From assembly GCF_048213115.1 (NCBI RefSeq), contig NZ_CP172404.1, forward strand, positions 1,488,001-1,552,000: DNA of 64,000 nt, in the 5' to 3' direction. The notes beneath the pieces were generated by a model, which saw nothing but the letters and a program-made list of their open reading frames with translations, had not been told where the DNA came from and searched no databases. Shown one piece after another: positions 57,937-64,000 of the stretch. How positions within the stretch are numbered: position 1 is the first letter of the stretch; each line of letters begins with the position of its first letter. The translations under genes were made by a program, and so were the position numbers. This stretch comes from Niveibacterium terrae. GTDB lineage: Bacteria > Pseudomonadota > Gammaproteobacteria > Burkholderiales > Rhodocyclaceae.

Positions 57937-58725
57937 TCAGGCTTTTGGCCGATAGCGTTCAGCCGCATGGGCTTGTCGAATGTCCGACAGCAAGCCCTGG
58001 CGCGCCCCCTCCAGACCATCCCAGCGCTCGGCAACATGAAGCGGCGGTATCGTGACGAGCTCGCGGCGGTCGAAACCGATCAGAGCCGCATCGACCAGCT
58101 CACCCACGTCCATCACCTCGGGGAGGGTGTCGATGTCGACGCCGGCGCGTTGCCAGATCTCGGTGCGGGTCGCCGCCGGCAGCACCGCTTGTACATAGAC
58201 GCCTTTGGGCGAGAGTTCCAGGTTCAGGCCCTGCGACAGAAACAGAACGAAGGCCTTGCTGGCACCGTAGATCGACATACCGAACTCGGGCGCAAACCCC
58301 ACCACCGAGCCGATGTTGACGATCGCGCCCGTACCGGATTGCGCGAAGCGAGGAGCGATCGCGGCAGCGAGCCGCGTCGGCGCTGTAATGTTGAGCGCGA
58401 TCAGGCCTTCTATGGCCTCAGCGGATTGCTCCAGAATGCCCCCCGATTGAGCGATGCCCGCGTTGTTGATCAAGACGCCGATGCGAGCGTCTTCGCGCAG
58501 TAGGGTTTCAAGCGCGGACAGGTCGGTGGGCCTGGTCAGGTCGGCCTGCAGCACTTCAACGGCCACCTCGTTTTCCTCGCGCAGGCGCGCCGCCAGGGTA
58601 TCCAGACGCGGTTTGTCGCGCGCGACCAGGACGAGATTGTGGCCGCGGCGGGCGAAGCGCTCGGCGTAGGTGGCGCCGATGCCGCTGGAGGCGCCAGTGA
58701 TGAAGACAGTCGGAAGCGTGGTCAT
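57937..58725 (-). CDS. short-chain dehydrogenase/reductase
   Basis: 262 residues. Cofactor motif TGASSGIGATYAERFA near the N-terminus, LINNAGIAQ, and the catalytic Ser...Tyr-x3-Lys in IGSVVGFAPEFGMSIYGASKAF. An Arg in LVARDKPRLD suggests NADP preference. Classical SDR length. ATG 58725 (MTTLPTVFITG) is chosen, as the upstream frame carries no conserved sequence. It lies 49 bp upstream of the ene-reductase gene and is probably cotranscribed. Confidence 0.92.
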   Translation of the reverse strand: MTTLPTVFITGASSGIGATYAERFARRGHNLVLVARDKPRLDTLAARLREENEVAVEVLQADLTRPTDLSALETLLREDARIGVLINNAGIAQSGGILEQSAEAIEGLIALNITAPTRLAAAIAPRFAQSGTGAIVNIGSVVGFAPEFGMSIYGASKAFVLFLSQGLNLELSPKGVYVQAVLPAATRTEIWQRAGVDIDTLPEVMDVGELVDAALIGFDRRELVTIPPLHVAERWDGLEGARQGLLSDIRQAHAAERYRPKA

Positions 58726-58777
58726 CGTTGTTTTCCTTTGCATGAGTTGTTCGGGTGGGGTGTAAAACACGGGGCCA

Positions 58778-59776
58778 TCACATCCTGACCACGACCTTGC
58801 CCCTGGACCGTCCCTGATCAAGGTAGGCAAGCGCTTCCTTGGCCTGATCGAATGGGAAGACCTTGTCGATCACTGGCCGGATGCGCTCCGCCTCGATGAG
58901 CTTGCCGATCTCGGCGAGCAGCGCCCCCTCGGGGCGCACGAAGTGAAAGGAGTAGGTGATGCCTCGCTTCTTGGCGAGGCGGATGATCTTGCGGCTCATC
59001 AGTCCGAACACGAACTTCAGGACGAAGTTCAGGCGGCGGGCGCGAGCAAATGCGGCGTCCAGCGGCCCTACGAGAGAGACGATCCGGCTCCCCGGTTTGA
59101 GGATGGCTATGGATTTTTCAATCGCGTCGCCTCTGACCGTGCCGAGCACCGCGTCGTAGCCACGCAGTACTTTTTCGAATTCCTGTTTCCTGTAATCGAC
59201 CACCTCGTTGGCGCCAAGGCTGGCTACCAGCTCGACATTGCCGGTGCTGGTGGTCGTCCCCACCTTCGCGCCGAGCTGTTTTGCGAGCTGGATTGCAAAC
59301 GTGCCGATACCGCCAGACCCCGCAGGGATGAATACTTTCTGGCCGGCCCGAAGATTGAGCCGCTCCTTCAACGCTTGCCACGAGGTGAGCCCGACCATAG
59401 GGATCGAGGCTGCCTGCACGAAGTCCAGATTGGTGGGCTTCAGCGCGGCAGCGCTCTCAGGTACCACCGCGAACTCGGCAAGCGACCCGCTGCCCAGATC
59501 GAAGAGGCTGGCGAAGACAGCATCGCCAGGTTTGAAGCGAGTCACGCGGCTGCCGACCTCGGTCACCACCCCGGCCAGATCGCTGCCCAGCGTGGCCGGA
59601 AGCTGGAAATGCAGCACGGGCTTGAACATCCCGGTCGGAATCATGTTGTCGATAGGGTTCAGACCCACCGCATGGACCTGAACCAGCAGTTCGTCGGGCT
59701 TGGGCGTGGGGCGGGGAAGCTGGGCGAAACCGATCCCGGGCGATTTGCCATAGCGTTTGAAGGTGAGCGCTTGCAT
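58778..59776 (-). CDS. zinc-type/quinone NADP-dependent oxidoreductase
   Basis: 332 residues of the MDR superfamily. A GroES-like N-terminal domain (LLVQVHAVGLNPIDNMIPTG) without the catalytic Zn cysteines, and a Rossmann domain with VFIPAGSGGIGTFAIQLAKQLGA, are typical of quinone oxidoreductase/zeta-crystallin enzymes. The C-terminal VFPFDQAKEALAYLDQGRSRGKVVV block completes the family plan. It reduces quinones or enones. It is in an operon with an alpha/beta-hydrolase and an SDR. Confidence 0.92.
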   Translation of the reverse strand: MQALTFKRYGKSPGIGFAQLPRPTPKPDELLVQVHAVGLNPIDNMIPTGMFKPVLHFQLPATLGSDLAGVVTEVGSRVTRFKPGDAVFASLFDLGSGSLAEFAVVPESAAALKPTNLDFVQAASIPMVGLTSWQALKERLNLRAGQKVFIPAGSGGIGTFAIQLAKQLGAKVGTTTSTGNVELVASLGANEVVDYRKQEFEKVLRGYDAVLGTVRGDAIEKSIAILKPGSRIVSLVGPLDAAFARARRLNFVLKFVFGLMSRKIIRLAKKRGITYSFHFVRPEGALLAEIGKLIEAERIRPVIDKVFPFDQAKEALAYLDQGRSRGKVVVRM

Positions 59777-59801
59777 CGTTTGTCTCTCTTTTTGGGCCAG
59801 A

Positions 59802-60641
59802 TCAGTGGGCAAGAAAGTCCAGAACCGCAGGCACAAAGGCCTGGTAGTGCTGAAAGATGCCGCCGTGCCCGGAGTCCGGATAGATCGTGAGCTGGGCATT
59901 CGGCAGACGGCGGGCCATGTCGGCCGAGAGCTTGCTGTCGACCATCAGGTCATGGTCGCCGTTCGCAATGAAGACGGGCTGAGTGATGACCGATAAGTCG
60001 TCCGGGGCACTCAAGCCCGCGGTTCTGATGGCCTTCAGTTGGGCGCGCCTGGCCTGCAGCGAGACGCGCTTGTCACGGTTCCTGCTGCGCTCCTTCAGTC
60101 GTGAGAAATAGTCTTTCGCGGCGCGCTTTCCCTCCGGGGTGCGGGGGAAGAACAGGAAATTCCTCGGATCACTCAATGTGAGCGCCGCCTTGATGTAAGC
60201 GAGCGCGGCGATCCTGTTGATCTCGTCGATTCCACCACCACCCCGTGGCCCCGTTCCGGCAAGGATCATCCGACGCACCCGGCCGGGGTCCTGCAACGCG
60301 ATCATCTGGGCGACGCCGCCGCCCATCGAGAAGCCGAGAAGGTCGACCTTGCCGAGTCCCATTGCCCGAATGAAGGCGAGGGCGTCCCGCCCCATCTCCT
60401 CGATCGTGTCGGGCACCGACCCTCCCGAGGCGCCGACCCCGCGATTGTCGAAAGCGATGACCCGACGATGCGCGGCGATGCCGTCGATCACGCGCGGATC
60501 CCAGTCATCGAGCACGGCCATCAGGTGGTGCAGAAGGATCACCGGCACGCCAGATTTGGGACCGAGTTCCCGGTAGGCGAAAGGCACTCCGCCTACATCG
60601 ACTGTGCGGGTCGGGGCATCTTTCCATTTCACATTGCTCAC
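59802..60641 (-). CDS. alpha/beta-hydrolase
   Basis: 279 residues. Oxyanion loop VILLHHLMAVLDDWDP, nucleophile elbow LLGFSMGGGVAQ (Ser), Asp in ANGDHDLMVD and His in PDSGHGGIFQHY complete a hydrolase triad. FDNRGVGASGG resembles peroxidase/ester-hydrolase family members. The start is GTG 60641 (VSNVKWKDAP) with an upstream GGAG; the longer frame runs through the HxlR promoter region. It is first gene of the reductase operon, divergent from hxlR. Confidence 0.9.
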   Translation of the reverse strand: MSNVKWKDAPTRTVDVGGVPFAYRELGPKSGVPVILLHHLMAVLDDWDPRVIDGIAAHRRVIAFDNRGVGASGGSVPDTIEEMGRDALAFIRAMGLGKVDLLGFSMGGGVAQMIALQDPGRVRRMILAGTGPRGGGGIDEINRIAALAYIKAALTLSDPRNFLFFPRTPEGKRAAKDYFSRLKERSRNRDKRVSLQARRAQLKAIRTAGLSAPDDLSVITQPVFIANGDHDLMVDSKLSADMARRLPNAQLTIYPDSGHGGIFQHYQAFVPAVLDFLAH

Positions 60642-60674
60642 TGATGAAATCTCCGTGCGGGTGGGGTTCAAGGT

Positions 60675-60703
60675 GTTACTATCGAATCGAAACGAACGGT
60701 AAC
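60675..60703. promoter_or_regulatory. candidate HxlR operator
   Basis: GTTAC-N19-GTAAC inverted ends in the 95-bp divergent gap, plus a repeated ACTATC (60678 and 60723 regions). It is the only symmetrical element between the hydrolase operon and the HxlR gene. Confidence 0.45.
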
Positions 60704-60736
60704 GCCAAGGCGCGGATAAGTCACTATCAAAACAGT

Positions 60737-61180
60737 ATGGACAATGTAAATGAATGTAATGAGCCGTGCCCGATCGCGCGCAGCCTGGCTGTCGCCGGTG
60801 ACGCATGGAGCATCCTGATCCTCCGGGATGCCCATGCCGGCCTCACGCGCTTCGACCAATTCCGGAAAAGCCTGGGCATCGCGCCGACGATCCTGACCCG
60901 TCGGTTGGCGGCCTTGACTGAGGAGGGACTGCTGGAGAAGCGGCGCTACTCGGACCATCCACCGCGCGAGGAGTATCTGCTGACCGCTGCCGGGCGCGAT
61001 TTTTTGCCGGTGCTCTTCATGATTGGCGCCTGGGGCCGTCAGTACCGGGGCGGCGGCGATCTGATCCGTTTCTTCGACGCTGAAACAGGGACAGAAATCA
61101 AGGCAATCGCCGTCGATGAAGTCACGGGGGCGAAGATCGGGACCCGCCCCCTGCGCATGGTCACGCCGGATCAAAGCTGA
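60737..61180 (+). CDS. HxlR-family regulator
   Basis: 147 residues. CPIARSLAVAGDAWSILILRDAHAGLTRFDQFRKSLGIAPTILTRRLAALTEEGLLEKRRY is the complete HxlR winged helix. The conserved Cys (about residue 12) is the electrophile/redox-sensing position in YodB/HypR relatives. Being divergent from a hydrolase-oxidoreductase-SDR-ene-reductase operon points to sensing of quinones or aldehydes. ATG 60737 (MDNVNECNEPC) is chosen; the upstream frame is not conserved. Confidence 0.92.
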   Translation: MDNVNECNEPCPIARSLAVAGDAWSILILRDAHAGLTRFDQFRKSLGIAPTILTRRLAALTEEGLLEKRRYSDHPPREEYLLTAAGRDFLPVLFMIGAWGRQYRGGGDLIRFFDAETGTEIKAIAVDEVTGAKIGTRPLRMVTPDQS

Positions 61181-61270
61181 GTGCGGATCTGACCGATCGG
61201 GGCCTGCCCAAGGGCGGCAAGGGCCGTCCCAGACAAGCGGGTCTGGAGGCTGGTCCGCCCCGTAAACGCC

Positions 61271-61294
61271 AAAACCCCGGTCGCCCGGGGTTCT
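61271..61294 (-). terminator. terminator of Asr-like copy D
   Basis: AACCCCGG/CCGGGGTT stem (61273-61292) with TCGC loop. The plus-strand flank CTGCTTTTT suits termination of hxlR too. Confidence 0.88.
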
Positions 61295-61313
61295 GCTTTT
61301 TGAGCCCTGCGGC

Positions 61314-61514
61314 TCACTTCGCGGCGGAGGCTTCCGTCTTCGGTGCGACCTTGGTGGCCTTCTTCGCCTTGTGGACCTTGGCCTTCTTGACCGGGGCCTT
61401 CGCGGTCGCGGCGGGCTTGGCGGCCGGAGCCGAACCGGTGGGGGCAGGGGCCTCGGCGGCGAAGACGCCGGCGGCAAAGGTCAGAGCGGAGAGGGTGGCG
61501 ATCAGCTTCTTCAT
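61314..61514 (-). CDS. Asr-like small secreted protein, copy D
   Basis: 66 residues. The signal peptide and first 20 mature residues are identical to copies A and C. The basic segment then changes to KAPVKKAKVHKAKKATKVAP, three residues longer. With copy E it forms a second subtype. Composition is again only Ala, Lys, Pro, Thr, Val, Ser and a single His. SD AAGGAG, leader hairpin at 61535-61550, operator and terminator as in the other modules. Confidence 0.85.
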   Translation of the reverse strand: MKKLIATLSALTFAAGVFAAEAPAPTGSAPAAKPAATAKAPVKKAKVHKAKKATKVAPKTEASAAK

Positions 61515-61576
61515 GGTGGGGCTCCTTGTTGGATCACTCGTGCTCGAGTGCATGGCTGCAGTGTGAGCGCGCGTGC

Positions 61577-61614
61577 CTTAAGGCCTGATGAAGCGGACTT
61601 AAGCGGGACTTAAG
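61577..61614 (-). promoter_or_regulatory. four-half-site CTTAAG operator, copy D
   Basis: Minus strand: CTTAAG-N5-CTTAAG-N4-CTTCAT-N5-CTTAAG, 38 bp; three of four half sites are perfect CTTAAG. Confidence 0.82.
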
Positions 61615-61868
61615 CGCGGAGAGCCTCCGATGGTCCTTGAGGGGGCAATAGGCTGATTTTGGCTATGCCGGCGTGCAACTTATGCAGCTGGACGGCTGCC
61701 AGGCAGATCCATTCCTGATCAGCGCGGATGAGGGACGCACTGTCGAAAAATCTTACACCTGAATAATATGGCATAAAATTGTTCAAAAAAAACAATGCCA
61801 TGCGGTTTGGAGTAAAATTTGCTTTGCTTGATGTGGGAGTGTTTCTTCTACATTCGGAGGGGTATTCG

Positions 61869-62558
61869 ATGAACACGCGTATTCCACAGATCCTCTTTGC
61901 TGGACTGGTTCTCTGCTCGGCCATGTCGCATCCTGCAGTGGCCGGGGTAATTACCGGTGGCACTGTTATAGACGCTACTGAATCAAGTTGCTGTGGCCTG
62001 ACTGCAGATAAGCTGGTTGATCAGTCTGGTTTGTCGACTGGCTACACCAGTGGTGTCACCAATTTTGATACCTATTCCGCGCTGGGAGTTACTGCTCTTG
62101 GATCTTCTACAACCCCTGAGTTCCCCGGAGGTTACTATGCGACTGTGGGGGCGCATGTGGATATCGATCTTGGTCAAAGTCTGACTGTAACAAAACTGGC
62201 TTTGTGGAATGACCAGGATTTTCAGGGGGTTGATGCCTTCCACCTGCTCATATCCAGCGATCCGAGCTTTGCCACCAGTACATCGCTGGGCAGTTTCAAT
62301 GCGCTGTACGGGAATAATGACAACGAGGCTTTGGACTACTCCGTCGGAGTTCCCATCCAGGTGTTTGATCTGAATGATGCCAGCGGGCGCTATGTTCGCG
62401 TGGTGTTCGACTCTGCGCACCTGGGACCTTACGTGAATTTGAATGAGATCGCGTTTGACGTAGGAGCAACATCCGTTCCCGAACCTGCCAGCATTGCTTT
62501 GCTGGGTTTGGGGCTGGCAGGAATCGGTATTTCACGCCGCACGTCAAAGAAGCGCTGA
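61869..62558 (+). CDS. PEP-CTERM sorted secreted protein
   Basis: 229 residues. Signal peptide MNTRIPQILFAGLVLCSAMS... AVAG. The mature beta-rich domain contains VDIDLGQSLTVTKLALWND and RYVRVVFDSAHLGPYVNLNEIAFD, a discoidin-like pattern. The C-terminal sorting signal is VPEPASIALLGLGLAGIG followed by RRTSKKR, the PEP motif, helix and basic tail recognised by exosortase. SD GGAGG precedes ATG 61869. Exosortase itself is not in the window. The gene lies between two Asr-like modules, on the opposite strand. Confidence 0.92.
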   Translation: MNTRIPQILFAGLVLCSAMSHPAVAGVITGGTVIDATESSCCGLTADKLVDQSGLSTGYTSGVTNFDTYSALGVTALGSSTTPEFPGGYYATVGAHVDIDLGQSLTVTKLALWNDQDFQGVDAFHLLISSDPSFATSTSLGSFNALYGNNDNEALDYSVGVPIQVFDLNDASGRYVRVVFDSAHLGPYVNLNEIAFDVGATSVPEPASIALLGLGLAGIGISRRTSKKR

Positions 62559-62610
62559 TTCCGGAATGCACTATTGGTTCCGCCTGCATTGAGGTGCTGC
62601 CGTAAACGTC

Positions 62611-62634
62611 AAAACCCCGGTTTCCCGGGGTTTT
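62611..62634 (-). terminator. terminator of Asr-like copy E
   Basis: AAAACCCCGG/CCGGGGTTTT stem, loop TTTC; it may also terminate the convergent PEP-CTERM gene. Confidence 0.9.
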
Positions 62635-62655
62635 GTGTTCAATGAGCGGTGCGGC

Positions 62656-62856
62656 TCACTTCGCGGCGGAGGCTTCCGTCTTCGGTGCGGCCTTGCCGGC
62701 CTTCTTCGCCTTGTGGACCTTGGCCTTCTTGACCGGGGCCTTCGCGGTCGCGGCGGGCTTGGCGGCCGGAGCCGAACCGGTGGGGGCGGGGGCCTCGGCG
62801 GCGAAGACGCCGGCGGCAAAGGTCAGCGCGGAGAGGGTGGCGATCAGCTTCTTCAT
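62656..62856 (-). CDS. Asr-like small secreted protein, copy E
   Basis: 66 residues, same subtype as copy D (KAPVKKAKVHKAKKAGKAAP). It is identical to copy D in signal peptide and first mature block and differs at two residues in the basic segment. It is only 1.3 kb from copy D, with the PEP-CTERM gene between, so a local duplication of the module is likely. SD AAGGAG, leader hairpin at 62877-62892, operator and terminator are all present. Confidence 0.85.
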   Translation of the reverse strand: MKKLIATLSALTFAAGVFAAEAPAPTGSAPAAKPAATAKAPVKKAKVHKAKKAGKAAPKTEASAAK

Positions 62857-62918
62857 GGTGGGGCTCCTTGTTGGATCACTCGTGCTCGAGTGCATGGCTG
62901 CAGTGTGAGCGCGCGGGA

Positions 62919-62956
62919 CTTAAGGCCTGATGAAGCGGGATTAAGCGGGGATTAAG
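62919..62956 (-). promoter_or_regulatory. four-half-site CTTAAG operator, copy E
   Basis: Minus strand: CTTAAT-N5-CTTAAT-N4-CTTCAT-N5-CTTAAG, 38 bp. Substitutions stay within the degenerate YTTAAK consensus. Confidence 0.8.
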
Positions 62957-62988
62957 CTCGGCCCCACCACAGGAACCCGCCGTGCTGG

Positions 62989-63420
62989 TCAGGGCTTTCG
63001 GGCCGCCAGCATTTTTTGCAAACCGCGCATCAGGCAGCCGATGGCCGGAAGCTTCATATAGAGTTCCTCGGCCGCATCCCAGTAGTCGCGGTGGTAGCTC
63101 ACTTTGCCATCGGCGCCGAATTTTAGATGCGATACACCGCGGATGACCTGAGTCGCGCCGCGTCCTCCCCGACGCATGCGGTAATGGAACTCCCAGGCCA
63201 GCATCACCCCAGCGGTGTCGGCCACGCGTTCGGTGACGACAAAGCGTGGCTCGGCCACTTGCCGGAACATGTGCGCAAAGATCTGTTGAATGGCCTCGAC
63301 GCCGCGCACTTCGTTGAAGGGATCCTTGAAATAGGCGTCGGCGGCATAGAAATTGGGAAAGCGCTCGACCTTCTCCGGTGTCAGCTCGTGGTAGAAGGCG
63401 ATCAGGCGGTCAAGTTCCAT
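62989..63420 (-). CDS. nuclear transport factor 2-like (SnoaL) protein
   Basis: 143 residues of the cone-shaped NTF2/SnoaL fold. MELDRLIAFYHELTPEKVERFPNFYAADAYFKDPFNEVRGVEAIQQIFAHMF is the N-terminal helix-strand pattern, and GVSHLKFGADGKVSYHRDYWDAAEEL the typical C-terminal strand. Such proteins are isomerases or ligand-binding partners. The start overlaps the stop of the upstream SDR gene by 11 bp, so the two are coupled, as seen in lipid or cyclopropane-fatty-acid-associated operons of Proteobacteria. Confidence 0.88.
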   Translation of the reverse strand: MELDRLIAFYHELTPEKVERFPNFYAADAYFKDPFNEVRGVEAIQQIFAHMFRQVAEPRFVVTERVADTAGVMLAWEFHYRMRRGGRGATQVIRGVSHLKFGADGKVSYHRDYWDAAEELYMKLPAIGCLMRGLQKMLAARKP

Positions 63421-64000
63421 TTCTGACTCCGGTGAGGCGGCGGATCAGCGGGAAATACCAGCAATAGGGCAGCAGCGCCAGAAACTTCAGAATGCAGGTG
63501 AAGCGTTTCGGGAAATGGATTTCGAAACTGCCTTTCTTGAAGCCGTCCAGCGTGGCGATGGCCGCCTGTCGGGGCGTCAGCAGCGCCGGCATCGTGAAAT
63601 CGTTTTGACGCGTCAGTCGGGTCTGCACAAAGCCGGGATTGATCACCCATACCCCGATCCCCTGTGTTTCCAGGTCAAGGTGGAGGCACTCGGCAAAGTG
63701 GATCAACGCCGCCTTGCCCGGTCCGTAGCAGAGCGCTTTGGGGAGCCCCCGATAACCGGCCACGCTGGCCACGAAAGCGATGCCGCCTCCCTCCTTGAGC
63801 TCGGGTAGTACGGCCGCGGCCAAACGCATCGCGCCGTTGAAATTGACAGCGACGACTTGCTCAGCGCGCTCCAGATCGAAATCCTGAGCCGTCATCGGCA
63901 CATAATCGCCGGCCAGATAGACCACCAGGTCGATGCCGCCCCAGGCCTCCAGAAGGGCCTGACGAACAGAGATCAGGCTCGCCACATCGGTCGCATCGCA
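63410..64000 (-). CDS. short-chain dehydrogenase, 5' end outside window
   Basis: About 197 residues are visible; the frame is still open at base 64000, so the N-terminal cofactor motif is missing. LVVYLAGDYVP (NAG-like motif), FVASVAGYRGLPKALCYGPGKAALIHF (Ser, Tyr-x3-Lys as YGPGK) and VINPGFVQTRLT identify an SDR. The C-terminus has a membrane-associating helix (ILKFLALLPYCWYFPLIRRL). It is coupled to the SnoaL-like gene downstream. Confidence 0.88.
   Translation of the reverse strand, partial: CDATDVASLISVRQALLEAWGGIDLVVYLAGDYVPMTAQDFDLERAEQVVAVNFNGAMRLAAAVLPELKEGGGIAFVASVAGYRGLPKALCYGPGKAALIHFAECLHLDLETQGIGVWVINPGFVQTRLTRQNDFTMPALLTPRQAAIATLDGFKKGSFEIHFPKRFTCILKFLALLPYCWYFPLIRRLTGVRNGT

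Overview
The window looks like a chromosomal segment of a high-GC Betaproteobacterium, most likely a Rhodocyclales/Burkholderiales relative able to respire nitrogen oxides. This rests on the fnr-hemN pair, a norR/ytfE nitric-oxide module with GGT-N7-ACC boxes of the type described in Ralstonia, a PEP-CTERM protein, and strong G/C bias at third codon positions. It is an inference from gene content; no rRNA or other marker is present. Several stretches are clearly lower in GC and carry small unknown genes (about 1.2-2.5, 17.9-21.0, 26.4-26.9 and 45.2-46.6 kb); these look acquired.

Layout. 0-2.5 kb: small unknown genes and a DUF2971 gene. 2.7-7.4 kb: two universal stress proteins, fnr diverging from hemN across an FNR-type box, a copper-chaperone-like HMA protein and a HAD phosphatase. 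7.4-10.5 kb: a five-gene minus-strand operon with LiaF-like membrane proteins, a LytS-type kinase and a LytTR regulator. 10.6-11.7 kb: an IS1595-family element with both inverted repeats. 11.8-16.8 kb: a compact sulfur amino-acid operon (metY, metX, cystathionine beta-synthase, cystathionine gamma-synthase/lyase). 17.1-24.1 kb: an accessory island of small plus-strand genes (XRE, FRG, DUF6896 and unknowns) separated by integron-type attC-like sites and by a family of short palindromic repeats, bracketed by two remnants of a MetY-like gene. 24.3-29.9 kb: an M48 peptidase fused to a pilin-like tail, a DUF6624 gene with a second truncated copy separated from it by a CPBP gene and two palindromic repeats, a periplasmic binding protein and an MFS transporter. 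30.0-33.3 kb: hemerythrin, cupin and ytfE genes divergent from norR, with a sigma-54 promoter and three NorR boxes. 33.4-39.2 kb: an ABC-F ATPase, a MarR/aminotransferase divergent pair, and a QseBC/PmrAB-like two-component system. 39.4-47 kb: an alpha-oxoamine synthase, an MgtA-type Mg2+ ATPase, an outer-membrane protein and an LprI-like protein. 47.2-52.3 kb: a MarR-ArsN2 fusion with ArsN1, sigZ and a His-rich EamA transporter, then a ProC-like protein, a small thioredoxin and a permease tail. 52.3-64 kb: LysR/argD, a methyltransferase, an electrophile/xenobiotic reductase operon under HxlR, a PEP-CTERM protein and an incomplete SDR operon.

The most unusual pattern is a dispersed family of small secreted Ala/Lys/Pro-rich proteins resembling acid-shock protein Asr. 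Four intact copies and one truncated copy lie between 44.9 and 62.9 kb, all on the minus strand. Each intact copy has the same 38-bp operator of four CTTAAG-like half sites, a leader hairpin, a strong SD and a near-identical CCCCGG/CCGGGG terminator. The half-site spacing matches PmrA/QseB/BqsR boxes, and a regulator of that subfamily is encoded at 38.5-39.2 kb.

The second unusual pattern is eight copies of a short palindrome, all in the same orientation. Most follow the stop codon of a small plus-strand gene, and several interrupt attC-like sites.
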